Shown piece by piece: positions 18,822-27,185 of a stretch of 64,000 nucleotides of DNA. This stretch comes from Hymenobacter cellulosivorans. GTDB taxonomy: Bacteria > Bacteroidota > Bacteroidia > Cytophagales > Hymenobacteraceae. Positions within the stretch are counted from its first letter, which is position 1; every line of letters starts with the position of its first letter. The stretch covers positions 5,961,001 to 6,025,000 of the forward strand of contig NZ_CP095049.1 in assembly GCF_022919135.1 (NCBI RefSeq), given 5' to 3'. The translations under genes were made by a program, and so were the position numbers. The notes beneath the pieces are model-generated. The model saw nothing but the letters and a program-made list of their open reading frames with translations, made no database searches and was not told the DNA's origin.

Positions 18822-18872
18822 CTAGCCTGCTTCAAGGTTTTTTCTTTCAAACGTCAACAACAGGTCACTATT

Positions 18873-19508
18873 ATGCAGCCCATTTTCTCTAAGAATAAAG
18901 CATCTATAGATAATACAGCTTTCTTAAACTGGCGTATTTCCAAGCAGGCGGACATCTTGAATATGCTAAATATAGCCGATGGCTTTATGATGGCAGCACT
19001 TGAGTTAGCACAAAACTGCTTACTTGACAACCAATGGAAAAAGGCAGATATTCTAATCTTTCCTATACTGATGAATACAAATCATGGGATAGAGTTGTAT
19101 CTCAAAGCTATGATATGGACCATCAATAAAATAAATAAGTCCGATGCAAGAATTGAGGGAAAACATAATATCCGGCAGATTTTTCACACTCTGAAATCAA
19201 AAGTTAAAACTTATGGAGGGGCGCTCAGCTTAGAGGAATTTCAAGCGGGAACAGAGGAGTTAGAAGCATATATTAACGAGCTATTTGCCAAGATTGAAGC
19301 AACAGACAAAGATGACAAAATGGATTTTTCCCGATATCCATTTAGCACAAAATATGATAGTCACTTCTACGTCAATGCTATCGGCAATGTAGAGATAGAC
19401 CTAGAAAACTTTGTAATCCGGTTCGAATCAATTAAAGAAAGCCTAGATGCCTTATCAGGCTATCTTTATCATCATGAATTAAATCGAGAGGAGTTTGAGC
19501 GCGATTAG
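18873..19508 (+). CDS. HEPN-like protein
   Basis: This 211-residue all-helical protein is AT-rich compared with its surroundings. The segment ILMNTNHGIELYLKAMIW (about 65-82), followed by RIEGKH (Arg93 to His98), matches the HEPN arrangement of a conserved ELxLKA helix and an Rx4-6H RNase motif. HEPN domains are ribonucleases in many toxin-antitoxin and phage-defence systems. No nucleotidyltransferase partner is adjacent. The assignment comes from motif reading only, and some HEPN-like proteins are inactive. Confidence 0.55.
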   Translation: MQPIFSKNKASIDNTAFLNWRISKQADILNMLNIADGFMMAALELAQNCLLDNQWKKADILIFPILMNTNHGIELYLKAMIWTINKINKSDARIEGKHNIRQIFHTLKSKVKTYGGALSLEEFQAGTEELEAYINELFAKIEATDKDDKMDFSRYPFSTKYDSHFYVNAIGNVEIDLENFVIRFESIKESLDALSGYLYHHELNREEFERD

Positions 19509-19560
19509 TGAGCTATCTAGTCATATTGCACAGCAGCCCCTGGACCCTATCTTTCCCAGC

Positions 19561-19971
19561 ATGAAGCCCCTCCTGCCCGTCCTGCTCCTTGCCCTACTTT
19601 CCTGCTCCACGTCACCCAGCCTAACGATTGAGCAACAGACCATAGAGGCCTATGTGAAGGCCAGCGCGAATGATCCGTCTAGTTATGAGGCAGTCCGGTG
19701 GGGGAAGGCGGCGGCGTATACGCGGCGGGATTCGGCGGCCACGGCAGCGGCGGTGCTTTCTGCTCGGTATTCCGCCACCGCCAACAGTCCTGATATTGAA
19801 GGACGAGCCAAACTCATCAAAGAGGCAATACGGCTTGAGAATATCACGGATACAACCCGCATCGGCACACAGCTAACCCACGCCTACCGAGGGAAAAACA
19901 AAGTGGGCGCCCTCGTGCTCGACAGCGCCCACTTTGTGGTGTATAAACCGGGGAAGGTAGTCCGCCTTTAG
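19561..19971 (+). CDS. Small lipoprotein
   Basis: The ATG at 19561 gives 136 residues beginning MKPLLPVLLLALLSC, a lipoprotein signal with lipobox Cys15. An Ala/Arg-rich helical part (VRWGKAAAYTRRDSAATAAA) follows, then a C-terminal beta hairpin with ALVLDSAHFVVYKPG. It ends overlapping by four bases with the end of the convergent tape-measure gene, so cargo and phage operons meet here without a terminator. Confidence 0.65.
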   Translation: MKPLLPVLLLALLSCSTSPSLTIEQQTIEAYVKASANDPSSYEAVRWGKAAAYTRRDSAATAAAVLSARYSATANSPDIEGRAKLIKEAIRLENITDTTRIGTQLTHAYRGKNKVGALVLDSAHFVVYKPGKVVRL

Positions 19972-22900
19972 TCAGAACCGATGTTCTTGGTATACTTGAT
20001 CTTTTCCATGCTGGACATCATTTCCTGGGTCTTGGTATAGATATTTACCTTAGCCATAGAGGCAGCTAGCTTGTCGTAGTCGATGGGTGGGGTGTTGCCG
20101 CGTAACGACTCGCGGACGAGGGGGGAGGCTATGGTGCTAGGTAAACTTGTCAACGTACTACCAAGCGCCATTTTTGGCATTGAGTACTCGGGCCTATTCA
20201 GTAGGTTCCGACCCCCGCCGAGCATATTCAACTGGTTAGCCATCGTGCGCAGGGTCGGATTCAAGTACACGCCCTTAGTGAGCACCATTTCATTTTGCTC
20301 GGCTTCACCCCAATGCTGTCCATTCGGCGCAAATAGTTGTGTTCCACCCTGCTCATGCGGGGCCCCACCGAGCACGGTGCCCCCAGCAAATTTCGCGGAG
20401 GAAGACGGGGTAAGACTGCTTCGAATCAGTCCCTTTGCTACGCCAAAGGCCGCCGAAATTGCAGCAGTCAGCAGTGCTGCCTGGGCAAAGCCAGCAATAC
20501 CGGCCGTAGCAATACTCTGCTGAGAAGACAGAGAGCCTACCGTGGCAATGCCTACGGCGCTAGCCACCTGGGCTTTCAACTGCGATTCCAGCATGTCTAA
20601 TACCAAGAGTAGTACTTGCGTAGTAAAGGCGGCCAGTGCGTCCCCTTGCTGAGTCAGCGACTCAGCAAAGATTTCCCCAACCTGTTCCCCGAACGCCTGC
20701 CCTGCTTGGATGCGCTGCTGAATCTCGGCCTTATAGCGGGCGGTCTGCTCGGTGTTGAGCTGGTTTTCCTTCTGCAGCAATTCGGCGTTGTCGCGGTGGT
20801 AGTCCTGGTTGAGCAGCTTGCTGGCCTCAACACGCGCCTTTTGCACCTCGTACAGGCGTTGTTGGTACTGCTTTTCCGTAAGCTGCCCCTGGGCGAAATC
20901 GCGCTCCACGGCCTGCTCTCGGTCGGTGAAGAAATCTTCTAGCCGCTGCTGGGCGAATGCGTACTCATTGTTGGCCGTTTCGCGGGCCGCCACGGCGCGC
21001 AGCCGGTCCTTCTCGGCTTCCTGCTCCTTTTGACTTTTACGCTTATCAATGGCTTGGATATCCTGATCGAGCTGCAAGGCAATGGCTTCCTGCTTGAGGC
21101 GCAATTCCTCGCTGCTGCCCTCACGGGCCTGGGCCAGTAGCGTAGCATTGCCAGTGGCGGCAATGTCGAAGGCCCGATTGATGCGGTCGGTTAGGTGCTG
21201 CTCTTCCAACTTGCGCAATTCGGCCTGCCCGTTGGCAATGATTTCCTTACGAGCCGCCAGTAAAGCCGATTCTTGCTTCTTGAGCACCCCAACTTGGGCG
21301 GCGCTGTTGTCAGCTAGTTGAATGTTGGTGGCATTACGGGCCTGCTCGCGCAGTAAGTGTTGCTCCTGCTCACTGCCTTTCTCTACTACGTCCAACAATC
21401 GGGCAATCTGCTCCTGCCGGTTTTGCAACAAAAGTTTACGAGCCACAAATTGGTCTTTTAGCTCCTGCTCGGCTAGTTTCTTGGCACGCTCAGCCGCCGA
21501 CTTGGCTTCGTCCAACTCCTTTTTGCGGGCCGCCGCTGTAGCCTTAGTACGGGCCTCGATTTGGGCTTGTGTAGTTAGGTCAAATTCGGTTAGCGCAATT
21601 TGAGCAGCCTTCAATTTATCTTCTCGCTCCCGTCGTTCGTCGGCTATCTTTTGCTCGCTGCTGGTTAGAGCTTCATTGGCTATAACCTTCTGGTCTATCC
21701 GCTTTAATTCCTGTTTTAGAGCTTCCTCCTGCCGCTTATTATTTTCCTCTATCGCTGCCAAGCTTTTCAGTAGCCCCTCACGCTCAGTGCTCCGGAATTG
21801 CTCAATAGCACCACCGGCCAACTCTACCTGCCGCGCCCGCAGCTTGTAGGATTCCGCTTCCTTCTCGGCCTGCTCCAAGGCACGAGCCGAGTTCTTAGCT
21901 GCCTTTTCGGCGGCGGTATCCAGCAGGCCAATATACTCCCCGATGCTGCGCCCGCTCTCAGCGGCGCGGTCGGCAATGCTGACAAAGAATTCCTTGACCG
22001 GCTGCAACTTTGTTGCCAATGAATCGAGCTTGCGCCCGACCGGGTCGAGAATATCCCGCACTGCTTGAAAGCGCTTGTATAGGGCTTCTACGCCGGTCAC
22101 CACCAAGCCCACGGGCGTACCGAAACGAAGCAACAACGTGAAGAAGTTTTGCACCTTTCGCTGGGTGGTTTCGCTGGCGTTGGCAAAGGCGAACAGCGCC
22201 CCAACTACCAAGCCAACAGCTACCACTAGCAGCCCGAGTGGATTGGCTGTCATAGCCAAGTTCAACGCTCGCTGGGCCACCGTGGCCCCGCCCGTGGCTG
22301 CGGCCTGGGCAGTGGTGGCGGCGGTGCCTGCCACGGTGGCCGCTGTGGTTGTCATTGTGAGGGCTGCACCCTCCGTAAACAGCAAATTCTTAGCCTTTAG
22401 AAACACGATGTGGGCAGCATCCCGCGCCGAGGCCAACCCTATTTGAAAATTACGGGCAGCTTCGGCTTGAGCCAAGAACTGCGTTGCCTTAGCCGTAGCT
22501 TCGGCTGCATCTTCTTCATCCAAAGCCGCCAGCGTGCTGAGCTGAATAGCGGCTGTTACGCCGCCGAAGGCATCCGAAAGAGTAGCCAAATCTTCCTTCT
22601 TGGCATTCTTCTCAATCTTGTCCCCGAACTCATCTACTTTGCCGGTGGCTTCCTGTAAAGCACCCCTAGTTTCCAGAATAGCCGCATTGAGTTCTTGAAC
22701 TCGCTCCTTTTCCTGGGATAAGTCACGGGCCGCGGTTAAGTCAGAGAGCTTTTGCTTCAAGTCAACTACAGAATCTCCATACTCGGTGTTTGCCAACTTA
22801 GCATCGGCTAATTCAGATTCAAGCTGCTGAACACGCTGGATGGTTTCTGATGAAATTGGGCCGCCTGCCTTCGCGGTTTCACTCATGTAGCCTTTCAGGC

Positions 22901-23411
22901 TTTGGAGTTCGTCCGACATAGCCGACAGCGCCATTTGCGCGTCGGCTGATAACTTAGGATACTGACCTATTCCGCGCACAAACAGACCCATGCCCGCATC
23001 GGTAACCTTAAGCGTGCCGCGCAGCTCATCAATGACCTTAGACAAAGCCAGGGTTTCCTGAGTGCTATTTTTGGCTGAACCGCTCAACTCCTGGTACTGC
23101 TTTTGAGCCAAGCTGAGCTGGGCCTGACTTTGCTTGTAGCTACCATCCACACCGTTGACAGCCGTGCGAAAAAGCTCCAGATTCTTCGTTAAAGCAGTTT
23201 GCTCCTGCTGCTGGGCCCGCAACTGATTTTTCAGGTTGACCGAGGCCTTGGCAAATTCCTCATCGGTTACCATGCCCTGCTTTCGGGCGGCATTGAGGGC
23301 AGTCTGAGCCGTACGTGTCTTCTCAATGTCGAGCACCAAGGATTGCAGGCGCTGCTCGGTCTTGCCTTCGTCCAACTGCACCCGCAGCAAGACAGTCTTA
23401 TTTGCATCCAT
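19968..23411 (-). CDS. Phage tail tape measure protein
   Basis: This 1147-residue protein sets tail length. By the usual rule of about 1.5 Å per residue it implies a tail of roughly 170 nm. It is mostly coiled coil, rich in Gln, Ala, Lys and Glu (for example QEKERVQELNAAILETRGAL). A hydrophobic region at about 375-415 (ANPLGLLVVAVGLVVGALFA) and a second one near residue 1000 are typical membrane-active segments. It is separated from the other tail genes by about 5 kb of cargo, and from the head genes by 11 kb of cargo. Confidence 0.88.
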   Translation of the reverse strand: MDANKTVLLRVQLDEGKTEQRLQSLVLDIEKTRTAQTALNAARKQGMVTDEEFAKASVNLKNQLRAQQQEQTALTKNLELFRTAVNGVDGSYKQSQAQLSLAQKQYQELSGSAKNSTQETLALSKVIDELRGTLKVTDAGMGLFVRGIGQYPKLSADAQMALSAMSDELQSLKGYMSETAKAGGPISSETIQRVQQLESELADAKLANTEYGDSVVDLKQKLSDLTAARDLSQEKERVQELNAAILETRGALQEATGKVDEFGDKIEKNAKKEDLATLSDAFGGVTAAIQLSTLAALDEEDAAEATAKATQFLAQAEAARNFQIGLASARDAAHIVFLKAKNLLFTEGAALTMTTTAATVAGTAATTAQAAATGGATVAQRALNLAMTANPLGLLVVAVGLVVGALFAFANASETTQRKVQNFFTLLLRFGTPVGLVVTGVEALYKRFQAVRDILDPVGRKLDSLATKLQPVKEFFVSIADRAAESGRSIGEYIGLLDTAAEKAAKNSARALEQAEKEAESYKLRARQVELAGGAIEQFRSTEREGLLKSLAAIEENNKRQEEALKQELKRIDQKVIANEALTSSEQKIADERREREDKLKAAQIALTEFDLTTQAQIEARTKATAAARKKELDEAKSAAERAKKLAEQELKDQFVARKLLLQNRQEQIARLLDVVEKGSEQEQHLLREQARNATNIQLADNSAAQVGVLKKQESALLAARKEIIANGQAELRKLEEQHLTDRINRAFDIAATGNATLLAQAREGSSEELRLKQEAIALQLDQDIQAIDKRKSQKEQEAEKDRLRAVAARETANNEYAFAQQRLEDFFTDREQAVERDFAQGQLTEKQYQQRLYEVQKARVEASKLLNQDYHRDNAELLQKENQLNTEQTARYKAEIQQRIQAGQAFGEQVGEIFAESLTQQGDALAAFTTQVLLLVLDMLESQLKAQVASAVGIATVGSLSSQQSIATAGIAGFAQAALLTAAISAAFGVAKGLIRSSLTPSSSAKFAGGTVLGGAPHEQGGTQLFAPNGQHWGEAEQNEMVLTKGVYLNPTLRTMANQLNMLGGGRNLLNRPEYSMPKMALGSTLTSLPSTIASPLVRESLRGNTPPIDYDKLAASMAKVNIYTKTQEMMSSMEKIKYTKNIGSD

Positions 23412-23651
23412 ACATCCGGTAGCTAAGTGGGTGTATTGTAAAGCTACCGACCCGGTGGGCTAGCCTTTCTCTCTGATCTGCACTTTTGTTGCACAGCAGC
23501 GGGAAAGGTGGGTGTCAGGCAAGTAACTTAGCCAAAGCTACCGACGGGGTGTCGGGGTACGGGTACGAGCCGATGGGCTTTGTTGCAACGCTGGAAAAGC
23601 AAAAAGCTCCGACCTAGTGAGGCCGGAGCTTTTCTGTACAAACCTTTCTAT
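23412..23651. other. Intergenic region upstream of the tape measure gene
   Basis: It holds one copy of a dispersed motif (ACTTTTGTTGCACAGCAGC, 23482-23500), a further GTTGCAAC at 23582-23589, and the terminator at 23601-23634. No gene was seen. Confidence 0.5.
23601..23634. terminator. Bidirectional intrinsic terminator
   Basis: AAAAAGCTCCG and CGGAGCTTTTC pair around ACCTAGTGAGGC, with A and T tracts on either side. It follows the stop of the - strand gene at 23652-24041 and so separates that gene from the tape measure. Confidence 0.75.
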
Positions 23652-24041
23652 TTATTTCTTAACTGCTGGTACAGTGAATACATGATCATCAGCGATTTTT
23701 ACCAGCGTAAGCTTGTCGCCAGTATTATTGATAATAGGTGCTTTCCTGTCCCAGTAGAATACATGGGTTTTGACTCCTTTTGTTCCACCTACAGTTATTG
23801 TTGCTGGTTCGCCCTTCCTTGGTCCTTCTCCTATTTCCAAGGCAATTCTATCACCTTTTTTTAATGCGTGAGTTGGAAACCGGAACACATGGCGTCCTTT
23901 ATTAGAAGGGTGGTCTTCGTCAGAAAAAGTGGCATCATAAAGAAGGTAGTCCTTAAGGTTCAATGCTTCTGACGCATAGAAATAAATAATCTCTGGTTTT
24001 GAAATGTTGTCAACGTTCGTAATAGAGAGCTCCATGCTCAT
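23652..24041 (-). CDS. Small protein with lamin-tail-domain-like pattern
   Basis: This 129-residue protein has no signal peptide. The pattern HVFRFPTHALKKGDRIAL followed by YWDRKAPIINNTGDKLTLVK resembles the lamin tail domain, whose core includes a WNNTGD-like turn before a final strand. It has its own terminator, is AT-richer than the phage genes and belongs to the second cargo block. A second ATG two codons in is an alternative start. Confidence 0.5.
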   Translation of the reverse strand: MSMELSITNVDNISKPEIIYFYASEALNLKDYLLYDATFSDEDHPSNKGRHVFRFPTHALKKGDRIALEIGEGPRKGEPATITVGGTKGVKTHVFYWDRKAPIINNTGDKLTLVKIADDHVFTVPAVKK

Positions 24042-24300
24042 AATCTGTAATGTGACAGGGGAAGTGAACCGGCCACACTTCCACCGTTACACACGATGTG
24101 CCACTATAAATTATATTATATCATTCCAAGTTTATATAACTTTATCGCTTGAAGATTGTTTCCAATGGCAGAAAAGTAAGCTGATCTGTCAGGATTTGGC
24201 CGTGTTGAGCTAGCGTAGACAACTGACAGTCTGGCCGGTTGAGCTTGCCAAGCGCGAGGAACACCCCACCCCCCTACCCCTGCCGAGCCTCCCGCATCGC

Positions 24301-24426
24301 CTATAGCCGCCTCGTAACCTGCTGTCGGGCCTGCTCCAGTCGAATTTTACGCATGATGGTATCGGCATCAACTTCCAGCAACTGCCGGTACTTGACCGGG
24401 TCGCCGCCGCTGAGCGTACCCCACCT
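24301..24426 (-). pseudogene. Relic of a tail assembly chaperone 3' end
   Basis: The frame without a start codon encodes about 41 residues including LLEVDADTIMRKIRLEQ, then a stop at 24301-24303. This aligns with LYELDADTVFRKLRLEQ at the end of the frameshifted chaperone product at 33896-34641: 16 of about 29 positions are identical by eye. An in-frame stop at 24427-24429 closes it upstream. It lies just ahead of the tape measure gene, where a tail chaperone normally sits. Confidence 0.6.
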
Positions 24427-24446
24427 TTACAAAGGAGCCAACTCCG

Positions 24447-24501
24447 GTGCAACAAAAGTTTGGGGCAGCAAAAAGCCCCGGCCGGGCAGCGCGGGGCTTT
24501 T
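24447..24501. repeat. 55-base repeat copy 1, containing a terminator
   Basis: It starts GTGCAACAAAAGTTT and continues into GCAGCAAAAAGCCCCGGCC with a hairpin closed by GCGGGGCTTTT. It is nearly identical to 27116-27172. The hairpin (about 24471-24501) would terminate transcription from either side. Confidence 0.75.
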
Positions 24502-24538
24502 GTCAGTATAGTGGTGCAGGCTTCTGCTCAGCAGAGAA

Positions 24539-24898
24539 TCAGCTCATGAAAAACTCAACGCGCAAATCAAACATGTCATCACTCCCATTATGATCTGAAA
24601 AGTTGAACACCAGGTGGTTGCCGCCGTCATAGCTCTCCTTGGTTTTCAGATCGGAAGGCTTCCATCCGTCATTTTCATAGATAGGCTCCAGAATGAAGGT
24701 GGCAGGTTCCGAGATGGCATTGTAGCTGAACGTCAGTTTTTTATTAGGTCCATTTTGAACTGCTGTACTAGCCTGCAGAACCTCTACGGGGAGGGTATCA
24801 ACTTTTCTCGAAATTTTGATTTCGTGTTTGTCTTTCGCTCCCCGCTCTACAGTGATTACTACCTTTTTATTTCGGTCAACAAAAACAGTCTGGGACAT
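24539..24898 (-). CDS. Hypothetical protein
   Basis: This 119-residue soluble protein begins MSQTVFVDRNKKVVITVERG and is mainly beta strand, ending VEFFMS. There is no signal peptide or known motif. It is a single-gene unit in the second cargo block, with a terminator hairpin 38 bases beyond its stop (24471-24501). Confidence 0.5.
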   Translation of the reverse strand: MSQTVFVDRNKKVVITVERGAKDKHEIKISRKVDTLPVEVLQASTAVQNGPNKKLTFSYNAISEPATFILEPIYENDGWKPSDLKTKESYDGGNHLVFNFSDHNGSDDMFDLRVEFFMS

Positions 24899-25230
24899 TT
24901 TTATGGGAAAGAGGGGTAGAACTGAATATAGAGCAAGCTAAACATTAGAAGAACTAATACAACGCCTACCGGGGCTTTTTATGTCCAGTACTCGCATCAG
25001 CCAGCTACATTCCACCACCTATCCTAGCCGCCCTGCCCTTCGGCACCGTCTTCTACTTCCCCGAGAGCCAAGCGGCCTAAAGAAAAAATACCCGCTTGCC
25101 CTTACCCAACAAAGCGCTCCGGCTTATGGTCGGAGCGCTTTGTTAATAGTACGGGCATCCTTTCAGAAAACGCAAACCACTGTTTCCCAACATGGGAAGG
25201 AATCGTTCTAATTCTCGTTGTTAAGCCCGG
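24899..25230. other. Region without an intact gene; short remnant and hairpin
   Basis: A + strand frame without a start, ending at 25080, encodes PPPILAALPFGTVFYFPESQ near its end; this looks protein-like and may be a remnant. A hairpin AAAGCGCTCCG/CGGAGCGCTTT at 25111-25141 resembles a terminator. Nothing else was seen. Confidence 0.35.
25111..25141. terminator. Terminator-like hairpin
   Basis: AAAGCGCTCCG and CGGAGCGCTTT form a perfect 11-bp stem with a GCTTATGGT loop. The T-tract is short (TTTGTT). Confidence 0.6.
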
Positions 25231-25259
25231 TTTGCCAGCACTGGATTTTGCTACCTTTG
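25231..25259 (+). promoter_or_regulatory. Bacteroidota-type promoter for the T9SS gene at 25302
   Basis: TTTG at 25231-25234 and TACCTTTG at 25252-25259 are separated by 17 bases, close to the TTTG/TAnnTTTG consensus of the Bacteroidota primary sigma factor. The start codon is 42 bases downstream. Confidence 0.6.
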
Positions 25260-25301
25260 ATAAACACCATCGGTGTTTTTTCTTCTGTCTAGCTGTTGTC
25301 T

Positions 25302-27047
25302 ATGCTATTATCCACTACTCCATTTCTACAGGCAGTAAAGCGCTGCTTGCTGCTTTGCATTACCGCCTTATTGCTTGCCAGCTCACAACTCTATGCGCAG
25401 GCACCCACTTGGCAAATAGCCGTCGTGGCCGGACAGGTAAGCGGCTCGGGATCCTCTACCGTGACGTACACGGATATGGATGCGACTGGCAACTTGTACC
25501 TCATCGGCTCCTTCACCGGCACTGTCGTCTTCGGCTCGACCAGCCTGACCAGCACCGGCAAGCGCGACATGTTCGTCGCTAAATGGAGCCCAACAAGCAA
25601 CTCATTCGTTTGGGCACAACGCGCCGGTGGCACCGGGGAGGATAGTGGCTATAGAGTTACCGTAAGTGGTAGCAGTGTGTATGTAACGGGCCAATTCGCC
25701 AGTAATGTCATTAGCTTCGGCCCCACTACGCTAGCCAATACTGATGCGAGTGGCGTAACCGACGATATATTTGTGGCCAAACTTACGGATGCCGGCGCCA
25801 CAGCCAGCTTTACGTGGGCGCAGAAGGTCGGCAGTACGGCCAATGACTATCTTTTCGCCCTCGCCTCAAACGGACCCAGTATCTATATCCTGGTTGAATT
25901 TACTGCTACCCTCGCACTGGGCAGTACAACCTTGGTCCCAGCAGGCTTCAGCGATGGCGTGTTGGTTAAATTTACGGATATAGGGATAAGTGGCCGCGTA
26001 GAATGGGCACAACCCTTTGTAAGCCCCAGTGAGGACAGCCCGTCTGCTATAGCTGTCAGTGGTACCAGCATCTACGTGGCCGGCGACTTCGAGGGCCAAA
26101 CCCTGCAATTAGGCCCTCTCCAGCTGACTAATAGTGATCCGACGGGAAGCACCCCGGATATTTTCGTGGCCAAGCTGACGGATGCGGGCACCAACTGCAG
26201 CGTTGTGTGGGCGCAACGTGCTGGAGGACAAGAAAGAGAATATATTTACGACATCGCTGTTAACGGTACCAGCGTGTATCTCATCGGCGAGTTCGTGGGC
26301 GTGACGACTGGCTTTGGCCCTATTCCTCTGGTAGCCACTGGGCGGGTTAATACCCTGATTGCCAAGCTTGCCGATGCCGGGTCCAGCGCCAATTTTATCT
26401 GGGCACAGCAGGCCGGTGGATCATCAGCTGACCGTCCGATGAGCATAGTTGCCAGTGGAAACGCGGTGTACGTGGCCGGGTACTTTTCAAGTCCTACAAT
26501 GCGCTTTGGAAGCCTGGCGCTTACCAATACCGGGGGCGATGATTTGTTCGTGACCCAACTCTTGGACGCCGGGGCCAGCGGCAGCTTCAGCTGGGTACAA
26601 CATGCCAGTGGAACAAGGAATGAGAGTGCCACCGGACTGCAGCTGCAGGGAACGACCTTGTATATGGTCGGATCTACCACTAGTTCCCTTATGACCTTCG
26701 GGAGTCAATCTATGGCTAACCCATCGGGAGCTCAACAAGGCTTTTTAGCTTCTCTTTCGATAGGACCGTTGGCTTCTCGAAATGCTTCGTTGCTGGCCGG
26801 GTTGAGCGTGTATCCCAATCCGGCGCGCACCAGCGCCTTGGTAATCCTACCAAGCCAGACGGGCCTGACGCAGGCCACAGTTACGTTAGCGGATGCGGTA
26901 GGGCGGATCGTTCGCACTGGCTCAACTGCTTTTGGATCCAACGGCTTACGCCAGCAATTGCCGTTAGCAGGCCTGCCGGCTGGATACTATATTGTTATAG
27001 TACAGGCCGGTGAGGCGCGGGCAGTGCGCACCCTCCTTATTGAGTAA
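25302..27047 (+). CDS. T9SS-sorted protein with repeated beta-propeller-like units
   Basis: The ATG at 25302 gives 581 residues. A signal peptide ending QLYAQ precedes about seven units of roughly 65 residues. The units share patterns such as DIFVAKLTDAG, then FxWAQ(R/K)AGG, then a strand with SVYVTGQF or SVYLIGEF. This resembles SBBP or beta-propeller repeats. The last 75 residues are a T9SS type A sorting domain (LSVYPNPARTSALV, ending YYIVIVQAGEARAVRTLLIE). It is exported to the surface; its function is unknown. It converges on another T9SS gene, with a shared hairpin between. Confidence 0.82.
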   Translation: MLLSTTPFLQAVKRCLLLCITALLLASSQLYAQAPTWQIAVVAGQVSGSGSSTVTYTDMDATGNLYLIGSFTGTVVFGSTSLTSTGKRDMFVAKWSPTSNSFVWAQRAGGTGEDSGYRVTVSGSSVYVTGQFASNVISFGPTTLANTDASGVTDDIFVAKLTDAGATASFTWAQKVGSTANDYLFALASNGPSIYILVEFTATLALGSTTLVPAGFSDGVLVKFTDIGISGRVEWAQPFVSPSEDSPSAIAVSGTSIYVAGDFEGQTLQLGPLQLTNSDPTGSTPDIFVAKLTDAGTNCSVVWAQRAGGQEREYIYDIAVNGTSVYLIGEFVGVTTGFGPIPLVATGRVNTLIAKLADAGSSANFIWAQQAGGSSADRPMSIVASGNAVYVAGYFSSPTMRFGSLALTNTGGDDLFVTQLLDAGASGSFSWVQHASGTRNESATGLQLQGTTLYMVGSTTSSLMTFGSQSMANPSGAQQGFLASLSIGPLASRNASLLAGLSVYPNPARTSALVILPSQTGLTQATVTLADAVGRIVRTGSTAFGSNGLRQQLPLAGLPAGYYIVIVQAGEARAVRTLLIE

Positions 27048-27115
27048 AACCTGAAATGCATGGATAATACAAAGCCTCAGCTCACCGGTTGGGGCTTTCG
27101 CTTTTGGGCTCTGCT

Positions 27116-27172
27116 GTGCAACAAAAGTTTAGAGCAGCAAAAAGCCCCGGCCGGGTGGGCGCGGGGCTTTTT
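27116..27172. repeat. Repeat copy 2, containing a shared terminator
   Basis: GTGCAACAAAAGTTT, then GCAGCAAAAAGCCCCGGCC and a closing GCGGGGCTTTTT, repeat the element at 24447-24501. Here the hairpin (27139-27172) lies between two convergent T9SS genes and can end both. Confidence 0.75.
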
Positions 27173-27185
27173 ATATTTCTGTCGA

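Larger units (their letters stand above)
24042..24538. other. Cargo intergenic region with a gene relic and a repeat
   Basis: An AT-rich part (24100-24180) is followed by a degenerate - strand coding fragment (24301-24426, listed separately). Then comes a 55-base repeat with terminator (24447-24501) also found at 27116-27172. No intact gene was seen. Confidence 0.5.

Noticed and set aside
24981..25211. 76-codon + strand frame after the terminator
   Set aside because: Low-complexity Arg/Pro/Ser composition, no start context and a hairpin inside it. A short protein-like tail in another frame is noted as a possible remnant only.
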